Source of the DNA: G965205255 sp965205255
GTDB taxonomy: Bacteria > Pseudomonadota > Gammaproteobacteria > Pseudomonadales > Endozoicomonadaceae
Length of the DNA stretch: 64,000 bases
Reading direction: 5' to 3'
NCBI GenBank assembly: GCA_965205255.1
Contig: OZ242051.1
Coordinates: forward strand, 1,178,001-1,242,000
In this document: positions 38,849 to 47,306 of the stretch, piece after piece
Position numbering within the stretch: the first letter of the stretch is position 1
Layout: every line of letters begins with the position of its first letter
Program-made: the position numbers and the translations under genes
Notes under the pieces: model-generated
The model's input: only the letters and a program-made list of their open reading frames with translations
The model's database searches: none
What the model was told of the DNA's origin: nothing

Positions 38849-39034
38849 CTAAATCAAATTTTTACAGCCGTGGCAGAAGTTCACGCTCACATATTTCCTG
38901 CTATCAGGATAGAGTTTCCAGAGGGCTTGCCAGAACTGCTCAGTCAGCCACTCACCCTGTATAAATTCATGACGTATATTCTGGTAGGGTTCCTTTTCAT
39001 CTCTGGCCACCTTACGCAGGGCATTTCTGACCAT
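38849..39034 (-). pseudogene. Unassigned ORF fragment next to the IS91 relic
   Basis: 61 residues with EKEPYQNIRHEFIQGEWLTE and a Cys-x-x-Cys near the end (FCHGCKN). Looks like a broken transposon-associated ORF; I do not recognise the family. Between it and 39194 nothing else is seen. Confidence 0.3.
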
Positions 39035-39193
39035 CTTAGAATGTGAAGGGGGTGTGATTATACATAACTATCAGGCTACAGTGCGGTAAAAGCTGTATTG
39101 TAAGAATAACAAGGCTATAGTGGCAAGCGCTGGCTGGCAGCATTAACTTTTAACTTCGAGACGGCACTCAAGCCGCCGACAAAGAAGGCCACT

Positions 39194-39418
39194 TTAACCT
39201 AAATATTTTCTTACCGGGCCATAAATAACGTTGCGCCTTTTTGTTTGGGGAATAAACACAACATGGTATTTACAATTCCAGTGAGTATGAGTCAGACTCT
39301 TGTAATCTCGCATTTGTTCTTCCTTCTTTTACTCTTGGTCGAGCAAAAGAAGGTACCCATACCTCTGTATAGCTAAAACCTTTGTGAGTCTCCCAGCAGA
39401 GCTGGGGGTTTGCCCATG
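39194..39418 (-). mobile_element. IS200/IS605-type element remnant
   Basis: On the minus strand an end hairpin (CCCCAGC TCT GCTGGG, complement of about 39396-39412) is followed by ATG at 39313. The short ORF there reads MRDYKSLTHTHWNCKYHVVF then IPQTKRRNVIYG, the exact N-terminal pattern of IS200-type TnpA (Y1 HUH transposase). It stops after 39 residues at 39194, before the HUH and tyrosine motifs, so it is non-functional. Confidence 0.8.
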
Positions 39419-39448
39419 ATTAATTACGATTCCATCCGGAAAGAGCCA

Positions 39449-42400
39449 TCAAATATTAACTTCCCATACTCTTTTTAGGTAAAGATGTCTTCCAAAACCA
39501 AACTTATTAGTGAATGTTATATATCGAGGAGAGGTTCTTTGCCAGGCGCTTGCTGTAACGTTATCCGTAAAATAGCCCTTAGTTACAAAGGCTATATGGC
39601 CACTGCCACCAGCTCTTATGTTCGAACCCGAGAAAACATACGCTCCCTTCGTGTAGGAACTCATAGCTTCATTGATATTTCTTCCGTAAGCAGCCCGTAT
39701 TCTCTTAAGTTGTGGCATAGATTCAAGGATTCTGAGCCTTCCATGAATGCCATCAAGCCCAGCATACTTGCTGTTTTGCTCACTAAGTTTATGATTATTA
39801 CGCTTTATCTCAGAGAGATAATTGTCGAGATCTTCGTCTGTAAAGGAAGGGTCTTCTTTTACCAAAAACATAAACAGATTGCGAAACATAGCATGTTGGC
39901 AACACCCTCGGGGAAAGTTCTCTTCAAAAAAATCACTAATATAGGATGTTAGTCTTTCCACCCTACCAGCCTCAGTCTCAGTCTCAGTCTCAGCTTCTGT
40001 TTCTGCACCTGCTTCTTCTGCTCCTTCTCCTGCTCCTTCTCCTGCTCCTTCTCCTGCTCCTTCTGCTGCTCCTGCTCCTGCTTCTGCAGGCGTACCGCCC
40101 CTTCTAGCCATTCCAAGCCCTCCCACAACAGCTAAACCAATCGAAATATAGGTTAAGATATCAACGGCCTGACCATTGCCAGGAGCGGCATAATGCATAA
40201 TTGTCGCGGCAGTGCCTCCGACTGTTGCGGTGATGACGGCTGCTGCTCGTGCAACAGCGAACGCCTTACTTATTGCACTGGCCGCGGAAGCAAGACTAGC
40301 AGAAGCCTCACCTACCGCTAGAGCAGAACCGGCAACAGCTGACGCAAATCCTATAATTACTGCACCTACAGCTAAATTCTGAGCTGTCCTGTTGTGCCCC
40401 TGATTAGCTTCTATATGAGCAGCAATGGAAAGCGAACCTGATATAATCGAACCAACACCGGCTGCGATCATCAATGGATTCCCTGTCACGACTCCACCAA
40501 CGGTCAGTGCTATACCGCCAATAATAGCCAGGCCATCCATTATCCATCTCAGAACGGACGACATATGTCCGGACGGATCCCCGTACATCACCGGGTTATT
40601 TTTCGCAAAAATATAGCCGTTAAACCCGCCTTTTCCGAACGGTGAGGCACTGTCCATACTCATAAAACGCCGCATCACCGGATTATAGGCACGGTGGTAT
40701 CCCTGCCCTAAAAACTGATAACCGCTGGCCGGATCTTTTAACTCACCATCAAAACCCCAGAGATTCTGCTGTACCAACGGGGTAACCTCTCCTGACTCCG
40801 TCTTTGGTGCACTGCCTGCATTGCCTTCAATTCCGTACGGTGTATACAGATGTGAATAACCCAGGCTGACCTTACCCGCTGAATCAACCAGTACCTCACT
40901 CAATACACTGCCGCTCTGGTCAGTAATCGCATAATGCGTTGTGCCGTCCGGCATGATTTCGCCAATACGTCCGGCTGCATACAACACAGTCGTAGTCTTC
41001 CCTCCCTGCTGCAAGGCACTCAATCCTAAGGCACCGTATTCAAAATATAACGGCGCCTGACTCGGTGCACTTTCTCTGACCTGAACATGCGCCCCGTTAT
41101 ACAGATAATGGACGGTGCCTTGTTTAGTATTGACACTGGCCATCTGATCAAAGGGGGTATAGGTGATGAGCTGATTGTGTTCGTTGGTGGTAATATTTCC
41201 GTCGTTATCATAGCGCAAAGTGGCACTCTGTCCGTAGGCAGAATTACTGTTCGTATAATTGCGCAACCGTATGGGATCTGTATTGTCAAAGTGATAGGTG
41301 GTAGTGTTTGTCTGTGGCCCTTTCGTACTCATCACATCCGTGGCCACTGTTTTAATGTTGTTCCATTCATCAAACGTATAATGCTGATCTTTAATGGTAT
41401 TGCCTATATTATCCTTCGGACACAGTGAGCCGTTGCAGGTATAGTTCAGAAGATTGTTGATACTGTCATATTGATACTGCTCTGTGGTACTTGTTCCACC
41501 TGAAGAACGCACTCTTGAAGTCAAATCACCGTCCTGCAAATAATGGAACTGATAGTCCGCTACTTGGTTTAAGTGATTATCCTGCATCACCCCAGTTTGA
41601 TACGCCGATAACTGCCCCAGAGTATTGTAGGTATAGGCGGTTTTAACCGGCCCTTTCTCTGACTGGATAAGACGACCGGCCAGATCATAGGTAAAGCTTG
41701 CCAGTTTCTTACCTTGGCGATCCACACTGCTCAGTTGTCCTAACGCATCATAATGATATAACGCCTGCTGCTGTCCCTGACGGGTGATACTGATTGGCCG
41801 CCCGGCCTGCGTATACTGGTAATCTTCGGTAAAGGCGGGCAGGGTATCACCGGTTATCGCACCGGTGGTATTAGTAGATAACTGCAATAACCGACCGTTA
41901 ACCGCATACTGGTAATCTGTTGTACCGGTTTTATCCTGACGGCTAATCAGTGCATTAGTCACCGGATCATAAGACAGCGTCACCTTGTCTTCTGGGTGAT
42001 CGGCGACTGATTGAGTAATCACATCACCCCAGTCGTTATATGTATAGTGCATATGCGCACCATTGGGTGTTGTATAATCGGTGAGCTCACCCACTTTGTT
42101 ATACGTATAGTGCCAACTGTGGCCCAGAACGTCTTTGCTCTCGGTCAGCCGGTTAAAGGCATCATACACCCGCTGTCCCAGTGTCACGTCCTTGCCAGAG
42201 GTGGCATTACCCACCGTAATAAGGTTGTTATTGATGTCATAGTGATAGGTCTGTACCGCACCGTTTGGCAGTGTTTTGCTGACCATTCTCCCTTGTGCAT
42301 CATAACTATAATGCGTCACATGACCGTCAGTGTCCGTGGACGTTAACGCCTGATGTGCCGCATTATAGGTGGTATAACCGGCGTTATACCAAGCTTTGGC

Positions 42401-45121
42401 TGCAATGGCACGGCGCAGCCATCCCTGCAGCCAAGCGGTGTCAAAGGGTTTACCCCCAGCAATATCGCTAGAAAGATGTGCCTGAAGCTCACTTTTCAGG
42501 TCACCGGTATAAAGTGGTTGCCCTTTATCATTGGTGATGGCCGGATCCAGACTGAACAGATAAGTGGCGACCTTGTCCCCCCGGGCATCCGTCTGGCTGA
42601 CGGATAAATGCCGTGCTTGGCAGGCATGTGCAACACCATTGACCGTACACAGACTCGTACCGCTCGCCATGGCATCTGCCGGCACCAACGCATAGCCATA
42701 ACTGCGACGTGTCAGCGCATCCACTCCGACGATGCCGGCCTGACCTTTGAAATTCGACTTACCAATGAAGCGCCCTAAGGCATCATAATGATATGCGGTT
42801 GTAAAACGTTGTAGCTTACCCGCTTCATTGGTGTCATACGTTGTCTTCTGAGCAATCTTTCCATTGGTATTGTAGCTTTGTGATGACACTGTATCCCAAC
42901 TGCCTGGCACCGCCTTACCCTGACTGTTCACATGCTCAGTCTGAGCCGTTAATACCCGTCCTGCACCATCATACGTCTTCCGGGCCTGATAACCGTTATT
43001 CGCGGTCATCGTCATACTATTACCCCCAGCACCGTACTGATAGGTATAACTTTCAACCTGCGAATGACTGGTGCCATAATCAGACACTACTTTGATAATC
43101 CGTCCCAGCGCATCATACGCACAGGCGGTTTTATTACCCAGCGCATCCACTCTCATCAGTGTCTGCCCTGTCGCCACGCTAGTGTAGGTCTTAATCACTG
43201 GCGTTGTAATACCACTTTTTACCGCGGTTATCTGCGCACTTTTAATGTTGACCGGAAATTGTTTACCCCACAATGTCAGCTGCTGATTATCGCTATAGGT
43301 CATCGACTTATTAAGCGAATTAGCCGTGCTCGCTACATTAGTCAGAGCCATTGCACTTGGCATACCGTAATCCGGTTGCGTTTGCATGTGATCAAAAGTC
43401 AATGACTCGGTTATTCTTTTTGTCCAAACGCTGGGGGTTTTCTGATATAGCATGGTAGTGGTGGCAGGCTGCACCATCCCCACCGGCATGGCTTTATCTT
43501 TTGAAGGCAATATCTGCCAGCTGATCTTCGTTTGGGTTGGTAGTACTGCTGGGGTGCCCGGTAACATCGCCGGTGTAGTCGTCTGCGTGGTGAGATTGTT
43601 CACAAACCCATTGGCATCTGCTGGGGCATACTGGTTAGTAATGACGGCACCGTCAGTTTTCGTTGTGTTTAACAGATTACCCTGATTATCGTACACATAG
43701 CTGGTACTATGCACCACCGGCGCAAGGGTCTGTTCGCTCAGTTTCCCCGTATCGGCAGAAGGACCACCATAAGCCTTAGTGGTAATCTTTGTAGCCAAAG
43801 AATAGTTGGCCGGCAGTGAACTTATTGTGCTGTTCAGCCAGTTCGGATACTGATAGTCCACCTCACTGATCAGTCTCTGTGAACCAGGTGAGTAAAGCTT
43901 TTGGTTCAAAATTAGATGGTATTTATTGTACGTGGTGACCGCACTTGGCCCGTCATTACGTGTTACCTGGGTCTGATAGGTATAGTTATCCGGACGCATG
44001 TACAGATTATCCACATCCTGGCGGTACGCAATGCCTGCCGCATAACCTAAAAAATTATGCCCGTTACCTAGACCATAAGCATAATCTGTTTTGCTCACCG
44101 GCTGATTAAATCCGGGCGTGACGTAATGGGACTTCACTACATAGATTTGCACTACCGGACCACCTGTTGGCACCGGGATGGTACTGTACTGAAAGTCTTC
44201 ACTGGAGCCTGAGGAATAACTGATATGCTTAATTAGCTCAGCAAAGCTAGGGACCGGTGCATACTGAAAAGCTACTTGAGTCTTACCATCGGCAAACAGA
44301 AAACTTTGCAAATGTGCATTGCTGATCGCCACCTGCACCGTATTCATACTGCCATCAGCCTTCAGGCTATGTACCTGTATGCCGTTGTCGGTATAGTCAA
44401 TCTGCAGTAACGTTTTACCACTGTCATCGGTAACCGATTCGAGACGGGCGGCGGTTTGAGTGCCGGTATAGTGGAAATACAGGCTGTTACCCCGAGTATT
44501 TTCAACCCGCACCTCATTCCCGTAGCTGTTAAAGAACTCCTCACTGCCGTCTTTATGGGTCGCGATCAGCAGATATTTACCGGAAGGGTCACCCCGCAAA
44601 TGCAGCGTGTCTAATTTATGGTACTTAATCGATGGAGTATTACCTGACCATGTAAGCTTATAACTGCCACCGGATGAAAAACTCAAGGTTTGTGTCGTTT
44701 TATTGTAATGAGACAAAGAGACACCCCAGCCGAAACCATACCCGCTATCTCCTCGGTTACTGCTGCTATACTGCAGACCGTAAGTATAATTAGGACCAAA
44801 ACCACCGTTGCCGTAAACTTTACCTAAAGAGGCATTAAAACTGTAAGTGCCGGTTCTTCCATCAACATGACCGCTGTACATCGAAGAAAAGTTAAAGGCA
44901 TTACTAGTAATGCCGCCTTTCCCTGCCCCTAAACGCTGCGCCGTCTTTTTTTTATGGCCTGATGATGCAGATGTCGGTCTCCCTTGTTTCCGGTGCTGAT
45001 GCGCACCGTGCATCCGGTAAGCAATCTGATGAATCTGATTCGCCATCACATACTGCGAAGTTAGCAGCATGGACAACAGTGTAAATAAAACAACTAATGG
45101 TCTGAATATTTTTTTAAACAT
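39449..45121 (-). CDS. Secreted Rhs/YD-repeat polymorphic toxin with variable C-terminal domain
   Basis: About 1890 residues. N-terminal Sec signal (MFKKIFRPLVVLFTLLSMLL), then a Gly/Tyr/Ser-rich region resembling the SpvB/Rhs shell start, then many YD repeats (YDALGRIIKVV, YDAQGRMVSKTLPNG). The Rhs core end follows, with GYQFLGQGYHRAYNPVMRRF and cleavage motif DPSGHM near 1514. After that come a hydrophobic Ala/Gly stretch (about 1520-1660), a Gly-Ala-Glu then Thr-Glu low-complexity linker (about 1675-1720), and a unique tip of about 170 residues. The tip has GCCQHAMFRNLF and, about 100 residues on, GGSGHIAFV; the Cys/His order suggests a papain-like enzyme (inference). The frame opens at 45160, but that ATG lies inside a terminator-like hairpin, so 45121 is preferred. 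By eye the gene is more GC-rich than its neighbours. No immunity gene follows. Confidence 0.85.
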   Translation of the reverse strand: MFKKIFRPLVVLFTLLSMLLTSQYVMANQIHQIAYRMHGAHQHRKQGRPTSASSGHKKKTAQRLGAGKGGITSNAFNFSSMYSGHVDGRTGTYSFNASLGKVYGNGGFGPNYTYGLQYSSSNRGDSGYGFGWGVSLSHYNKTTQTLSFSSGGSYKLTWSGNTPSIKYHKLDTLHLRGDPSGKYLLIATHKDGSEEFFNSYGNEVRVENTRGNSLYFHYTGTQTAARLESVTDDSGKTLLQIDYTDNGIQVHSLKADGSMNTVQVAISNAHLQSFLFADGKTQVAFQYAPVPSFAELIKHISYSSGSSEDFQYSTIPVPTGGPVVQIYVVKSHYVTPGFNQPVSKTDYAYGLGNGHNFLGYAAGIAYRQDVDNLYMRPDNYTYQTQVTRNDGPSAVTTYNKYHLILNQKLYSPGSQRLISEVDYQYPNWLNSTISSLPANYSLATKITTKAYGGPSADTGKLSEQTLAPVVHSTSYVYDNQGNLLNTTKTDGAVITNQYAPADANGFVNNLTTQTTTPAMLPGTPAVLPTQTKISWQILPSKDKAMPVGMVQPATTTMLYQKTPSVWTKRITESLTFDHMQTQPDYGMPSAMALTNVASTANSLNKSMTYSDNQQLTLWGKQFPVNIKSAQITAVKSGITTPVIKTYTSVATGQTLMRVDALGNKTACAYDALGRIIKVVSDYGTSHSQVESYTYQYGAGGNSMTMTANNGYQARKTYDGAGRVLTAQTEHVNSQGKAVPGSWDTVSSQSYNTNGKIAQKTTYDTNEAGKLQRFTTAYHYDALGRFIGKSNFKGQAGIVGVDALTRRSYGYALVPADAMASGTSLCTVNGVAHACQARHLSVSQTDARGDKVATYLFSLDPAITNDKGQPLYTGDLKSELQAHLSSDIAGGKPFDTAWLQGWLRRAIAAKAWYNAGYTTYNAAHQALTSTDTDGHVTHYSYDAQGRMVSKTLPNGAVQTYHYDINNNLITVGNATSGKDVTLGQRVYDAFNRLTESKDVLGHSWHYTYNKVGELTDYTTPNGAHMHYTYNDWGDVITQSVADHPEDKVTLSYDPVTNALISRQDKTGTTDYQYAVNGRLLQLSTNTTGAITGDTLPAFTEDYQYTQAGRPISITRQGQQQALYHYDALGQLSSVDRQGKKLASFTYDLAGRLIQSEKGPVKTAYTYNTLGQLSAYQTGVMQDNHLNQVADYQFHYLQDGDLTSRVRSSGGTSTTEQYQYDSINNLLNYTCNGSLCPKDNIGNTIKDQHYTFDEWNNIKTVATDVMSTKGPQTNTTTYHFDNTDPIRLRNYTNSNSAYGQSATLRYDNDGNITTNEHNQLITYTPFDQMASVNTKQGTVHYLYNGAHVQVRESAPSQAPLYFEYGALGLSALQQGGKTTTVLYAAGRIGEIMPDGTTHYAITDQSGSVLSEVLVDSAGKVSLGYSHLYTPYGIEGNAGSAPKTESGEVTPLVQQNLWGFDGELKDPASGYQFLGQGYHRAYNPVMRRFMSMDSASPFGKGGFNGYIFAKNNPVMYGDPSGHMSSVLRWIMDGLAIIGGIALTVGGVVTGNPLMIAAGVGSIISGSLSIAAHIEANQGHNRTAQNLAVGAVIIGFASAVAGSALAVGEASASLASAASAISKAFAVARAAAVITATVGGTAATIMHYAAPGNGQAVDILTYISIGLAVVGGLGMARRGGTPAEAGAGAAEGAGEGAGEGAGEGAEEAGAETEAETETETEAGRVERLTSYISDFFEENFPRGCCQHAMFRNLFMFLVKEDPSFTDEDLDNYLSEIKRNNHKLSEQNSKYAGLDGIHGRLRILESMPQLKRIRAAYGRNINEAMSSYTKGAYVFSGSNIRAGGSGHIAFVTKGYFTDNVTASAWQRTSPRYITFTNKFGFGRHLYLKRVWEVNI

Positions 45122-45157
45122 CAAAAACTTTTTCCAGATTTCGAGGCTATAAAAAGC

Positions 45158-45180
45158 CATGGTATTATGAATACCATGGT
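45158..45180. other. Perfect hairpin at the Rhs gene start
   Basis: Arms CCATGGTATT/AATACCATGG with a 3-nt loop, A-tract on one side and T-tract on the other, so it looks like a bidirectional terminator. It contains the upstream in-frame ATG (45160) of the Rhs gene. Confidence 0.65.
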
Positions 45181-45270
45181 TTTTCGTGATACGTGGGTTC
45201 TAAATTTAAAAAATAAGAATGCGTCGTTTAATTTATAAGCACTTAAAACAACTATCAACGGCGCACGCTC

Positions 45271-45333
45271 ATGGAAGACTTTATAACTGAGATTTGCAGC
45301 TTAGCCGATGACTTGTTGTATAAGTTCAAATAA
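45271..45333 (+). pseudogene. Possible transposase N-terminal scrap
   Basis: A 20-residue ORF, MEDFITEICSLADDLLYKFK, resembles the N-terminal tag of IS4/IS982-type transposases (family MEDFI-EIFC-VDDFL). It ends at a stop and nothing continues it. Tentative. Confidence 0.35.
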
Positions 45334-45362
45334 ATATGAGACATTAAAATCAGATAAAAAGG

Positions 45363-45402
45363 CCTCCAGATAAATATTATTGACGCATCATCAGGAGGCT
45401 TC
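45363..45402 (-). terminator. Terminator-like hairpin
   Basis: GCCTCC/GGAGGC arms separated by about 25 nt, followed on the minus strand by a T5 run (complement of 45356-45360). It directly precedes the IS481 ORF on the other strand; it may belong to the old IS end. Confidence 0.4.
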
Positions 45403-45404
45403 CT

Positions 45405-45788
45405 ATGCAGATCAAAGAACTGCACAGCGGAATTTATAAACTATATGACTACGCATGTAAACAAAAAGCCATAAAAATACACAGAGAAAAATATCAGTCT
45501 CGTGTGGACAAATGGGAAGCGCTGAAAAAAGCAGGGGCGCATGAAGACCGTATTCCTGCCTTTGTCGGCTTGTTCCGTGCGACCTATTACCGTGATAAAC
45601 AGCGTCTGAATGCACTGGATCAGGGAGAAATTCCACCTTCCAAACGGCCTGCACGGGTCAATAAATGGCAGTGGGGTGAAGCAGAGAGGCAGCTTGTTCT
45701 GCGGATACGTCGCAAGAATTTAACCTATGGGAAAGCAAAAATTGCTGTGATACTTAAGCGAGACCATGACTGCATCCTCAATGAAAGT
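45405..45788 (+). pseudogene. IS481-family transposase, N-terminal fragment
   Basis: About 128 residues: RVDKWEALKKAG, FRATYYRDKQRLNALD, PARVNKWQWGEAERQLVLRI and YGKAKIAVILKRDHD, the helix-turn-helix half of IS481/IS3-like transposases. At ESTVG the sequence changes abruptly into IS91 sequence in another frame, so the integrase half is lost. Confidence 0.7.
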
Positions 45789-46194
45789 ACCGTTGGTTTA
45801 TTCGGATAACAAGAAAGTCGTGTTTAAGTATTATGATCATAAGGAGAAGAGATGCCGTCGTTTAACGAGTCAGCCTAAGGCGTTTATGGCACGACTCTTG
45901 CAGCATATCCCCGAGAAGCATTTCCGGATGATTCGTTACTTTGGATTCCTGTCTTAGCGGCTGAGAAGCAAACTGCTGCCCAAAGTTTACAAAGCACTTC
46001 ACCTGACGCCACAACCCATTAAACAGATTTGATTTGCCCAATTATTCGATCAAAGCTTTGGGCGCAATCCAATGATGTGTGATAAGTGTTATAAGCCACT
46101 CGTGCTGATGTACCAGACCTACAGAAAGTCACTGGCTAATCTCTATCAGGATTACGGAAAAATGATCAAACAAAGGCAGTTTTTAGCGGCTTAA
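45789..46194 (+). pseudogene. IS91-family transposase, C-terminal fragment (right copy)
   Basis: Reads NKKVVFKYYDHKEKRCRRLT, LLQHIPEKHFRMIRYFGFLS, TAG, RLRSKLLPKVYKAL, TGA and then a cysteine pair (MMCDKCYKPL) to TAA at 46192-46194. It aligns to the left IS91 relic by eye (LLQHVPEKGFCMIRYFGFLA there) but lies in the opposite orientation, on the other side of the Rhs gene. Two internal stops show decay. Confidence 0.78.
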
Positions 46195-46481
46195 CAGGCG
46201 GAGTCCGTCTTGTTTTTGCAAAAACGGTGAAAACATGCGGTTTTATGCTGAGATTAGCCTGTGATGGTTCTGATGTCGTCATGAGCAAACTGAGCACTAC
46301 CCTTGATAACTGTCACCTGACTAATGATTATAAGAGATAACAGCTTTGAGATTGTTATACATAAATTAGAAGAAAGTTTTAGCAGGGTAGTTTCAATTAC
46401 GTTTTCCCAAATCGGCAGTCGCTTCAATGAAGGTGCTCAAAAATAACATACGAATTAAGCCATACTTTATTCAGGAACTAA
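46195..46481. other. Intergenic region after the island
   Basis: 287 bp without a recognisable gene. It may hold the IS91 terminus, since IS91 ends usually lie shortly after the transposase stop, but no hairpin typical of the end could be fixed. Confidence 0.3.
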
Positions 46482-47306
46482 TCAAGTTTTGGCATCATCA
46501 GAACAAACCATGAATTTTAATGACTGATTAACATAAACATCAAACCGATTTCTTTTACCCTCAAGTCGATAATATGGCTGGGTATTATTAAGATCTTGTG
46601 CAGTACGTGGTCTTTTAACAACAACTCTATAACAGGCATGGGCAAGAGCAAGAGGCAGAAGATCTTCTTCATCTGAATCATCTGCCAAAAGAGACTGTAG
46701 ACATTGCATCTCTTTTTTAACCTCTGCACTTTTTTGTTTATGGGGAAACATTGGGTCTAAATAAACAATGTCGTGCTTTTTTGTATTCGGAGCTAAACTG
46801 GAAAAATAATCGGTTGCGCTTGTCTGGATTAAGTGCATATTCTGAACAAAGGGTCTGATCTTCGAACTTTCCATTCCCCGCCTTAAGCCATCTTCAAGCA
46901 AGGCAAACACTATCGGAGAGCGCTCAAGTAACGTGACCTGACAACCCAAAGCTGCCAGCACAAACGCATCACGACCTAAACCTGCTGTGCAGTCGAGTAC
47001 AGTTGGTGGTTTTTTGATGCTTTGCAAACCAACAGCCTTTGCAATGGCCTGACCTTTTCCTCCTCCATACTTTCGTCGATGATCACAAGCTCCATGAACA
47101 AAATCTGCGAACACAGCTCCACTTTGTTTTTTTCCAGTGGGCTGAATTTGCAATATGCCATTATCATTTATCATCAAAGCATGACTATACTCAGTCAGTT
47201 TTTCAAGAGGCTGACATTCAACAACAGGACAGTTGATTCTGTCAGAGAGATCCCTAAGTAGGTTCATTGGTGCAAAAGAAGTTTGCACTATCACCACTTT
47301 CGTCAT
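46482..47306 (-). CDS. rsmJ: 16S rRNA (guanine(1516)-N(2))-methyltransferase RsmJ
   Basis: 274 residues. SAM-dependent methyltransferase of 16S G1516. Seen: FVHGACDHRRKYGGGKGQAI, the SAM-binding VLDCTAGLGRDAFVLAALG, and IVYLDPMFPHKQKSAEVKKE (family signature with the DPMFP catalytic motif). The ATG overlaps the stop of the ABC-F gene by 4 bp. Confidence 0.93.
   Translation of the reverse strand: MTKVVIVQTSFAPMNLLRDLSDRINCPVVECQPLEKLTEYSHALMINDNGILQIQPTGKKQSGAVFADFVHGACDHRRKYGGGKGQAIAKAVGLQSIKKPPTVLDCTAGLGRDAFVLAALGCQVTLLERSPIVFALLEDGLRRGMESSKIRPFVQNMHLIQTSATDYFSSLAPNTKKHDIVYLDPMFPHKQKSAEVKKEMQCLQSLLADDSDEEDLLPLALAHACYRVVVKRPRTAQDLNNTQPYYRLEGKRNRFDVYVNQSLKFMVCSDDAKT

Noticed and set aside
38524..38964. 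146-codon plus-strand ORF
   Set aside because: Antisense to the IS91 relic; its translation shows no family features while the minus strand matches IS91 motifs.
39485..39952. 155-codon ORF antisense to the Rhs tip as an immunity gene
   Set aside because: It overlaps the toxin-coding region itself, lacks a ribosome site and its translation looks like a reverse-strand shadow. Immunity genes normally follow the toxin on the same strand.
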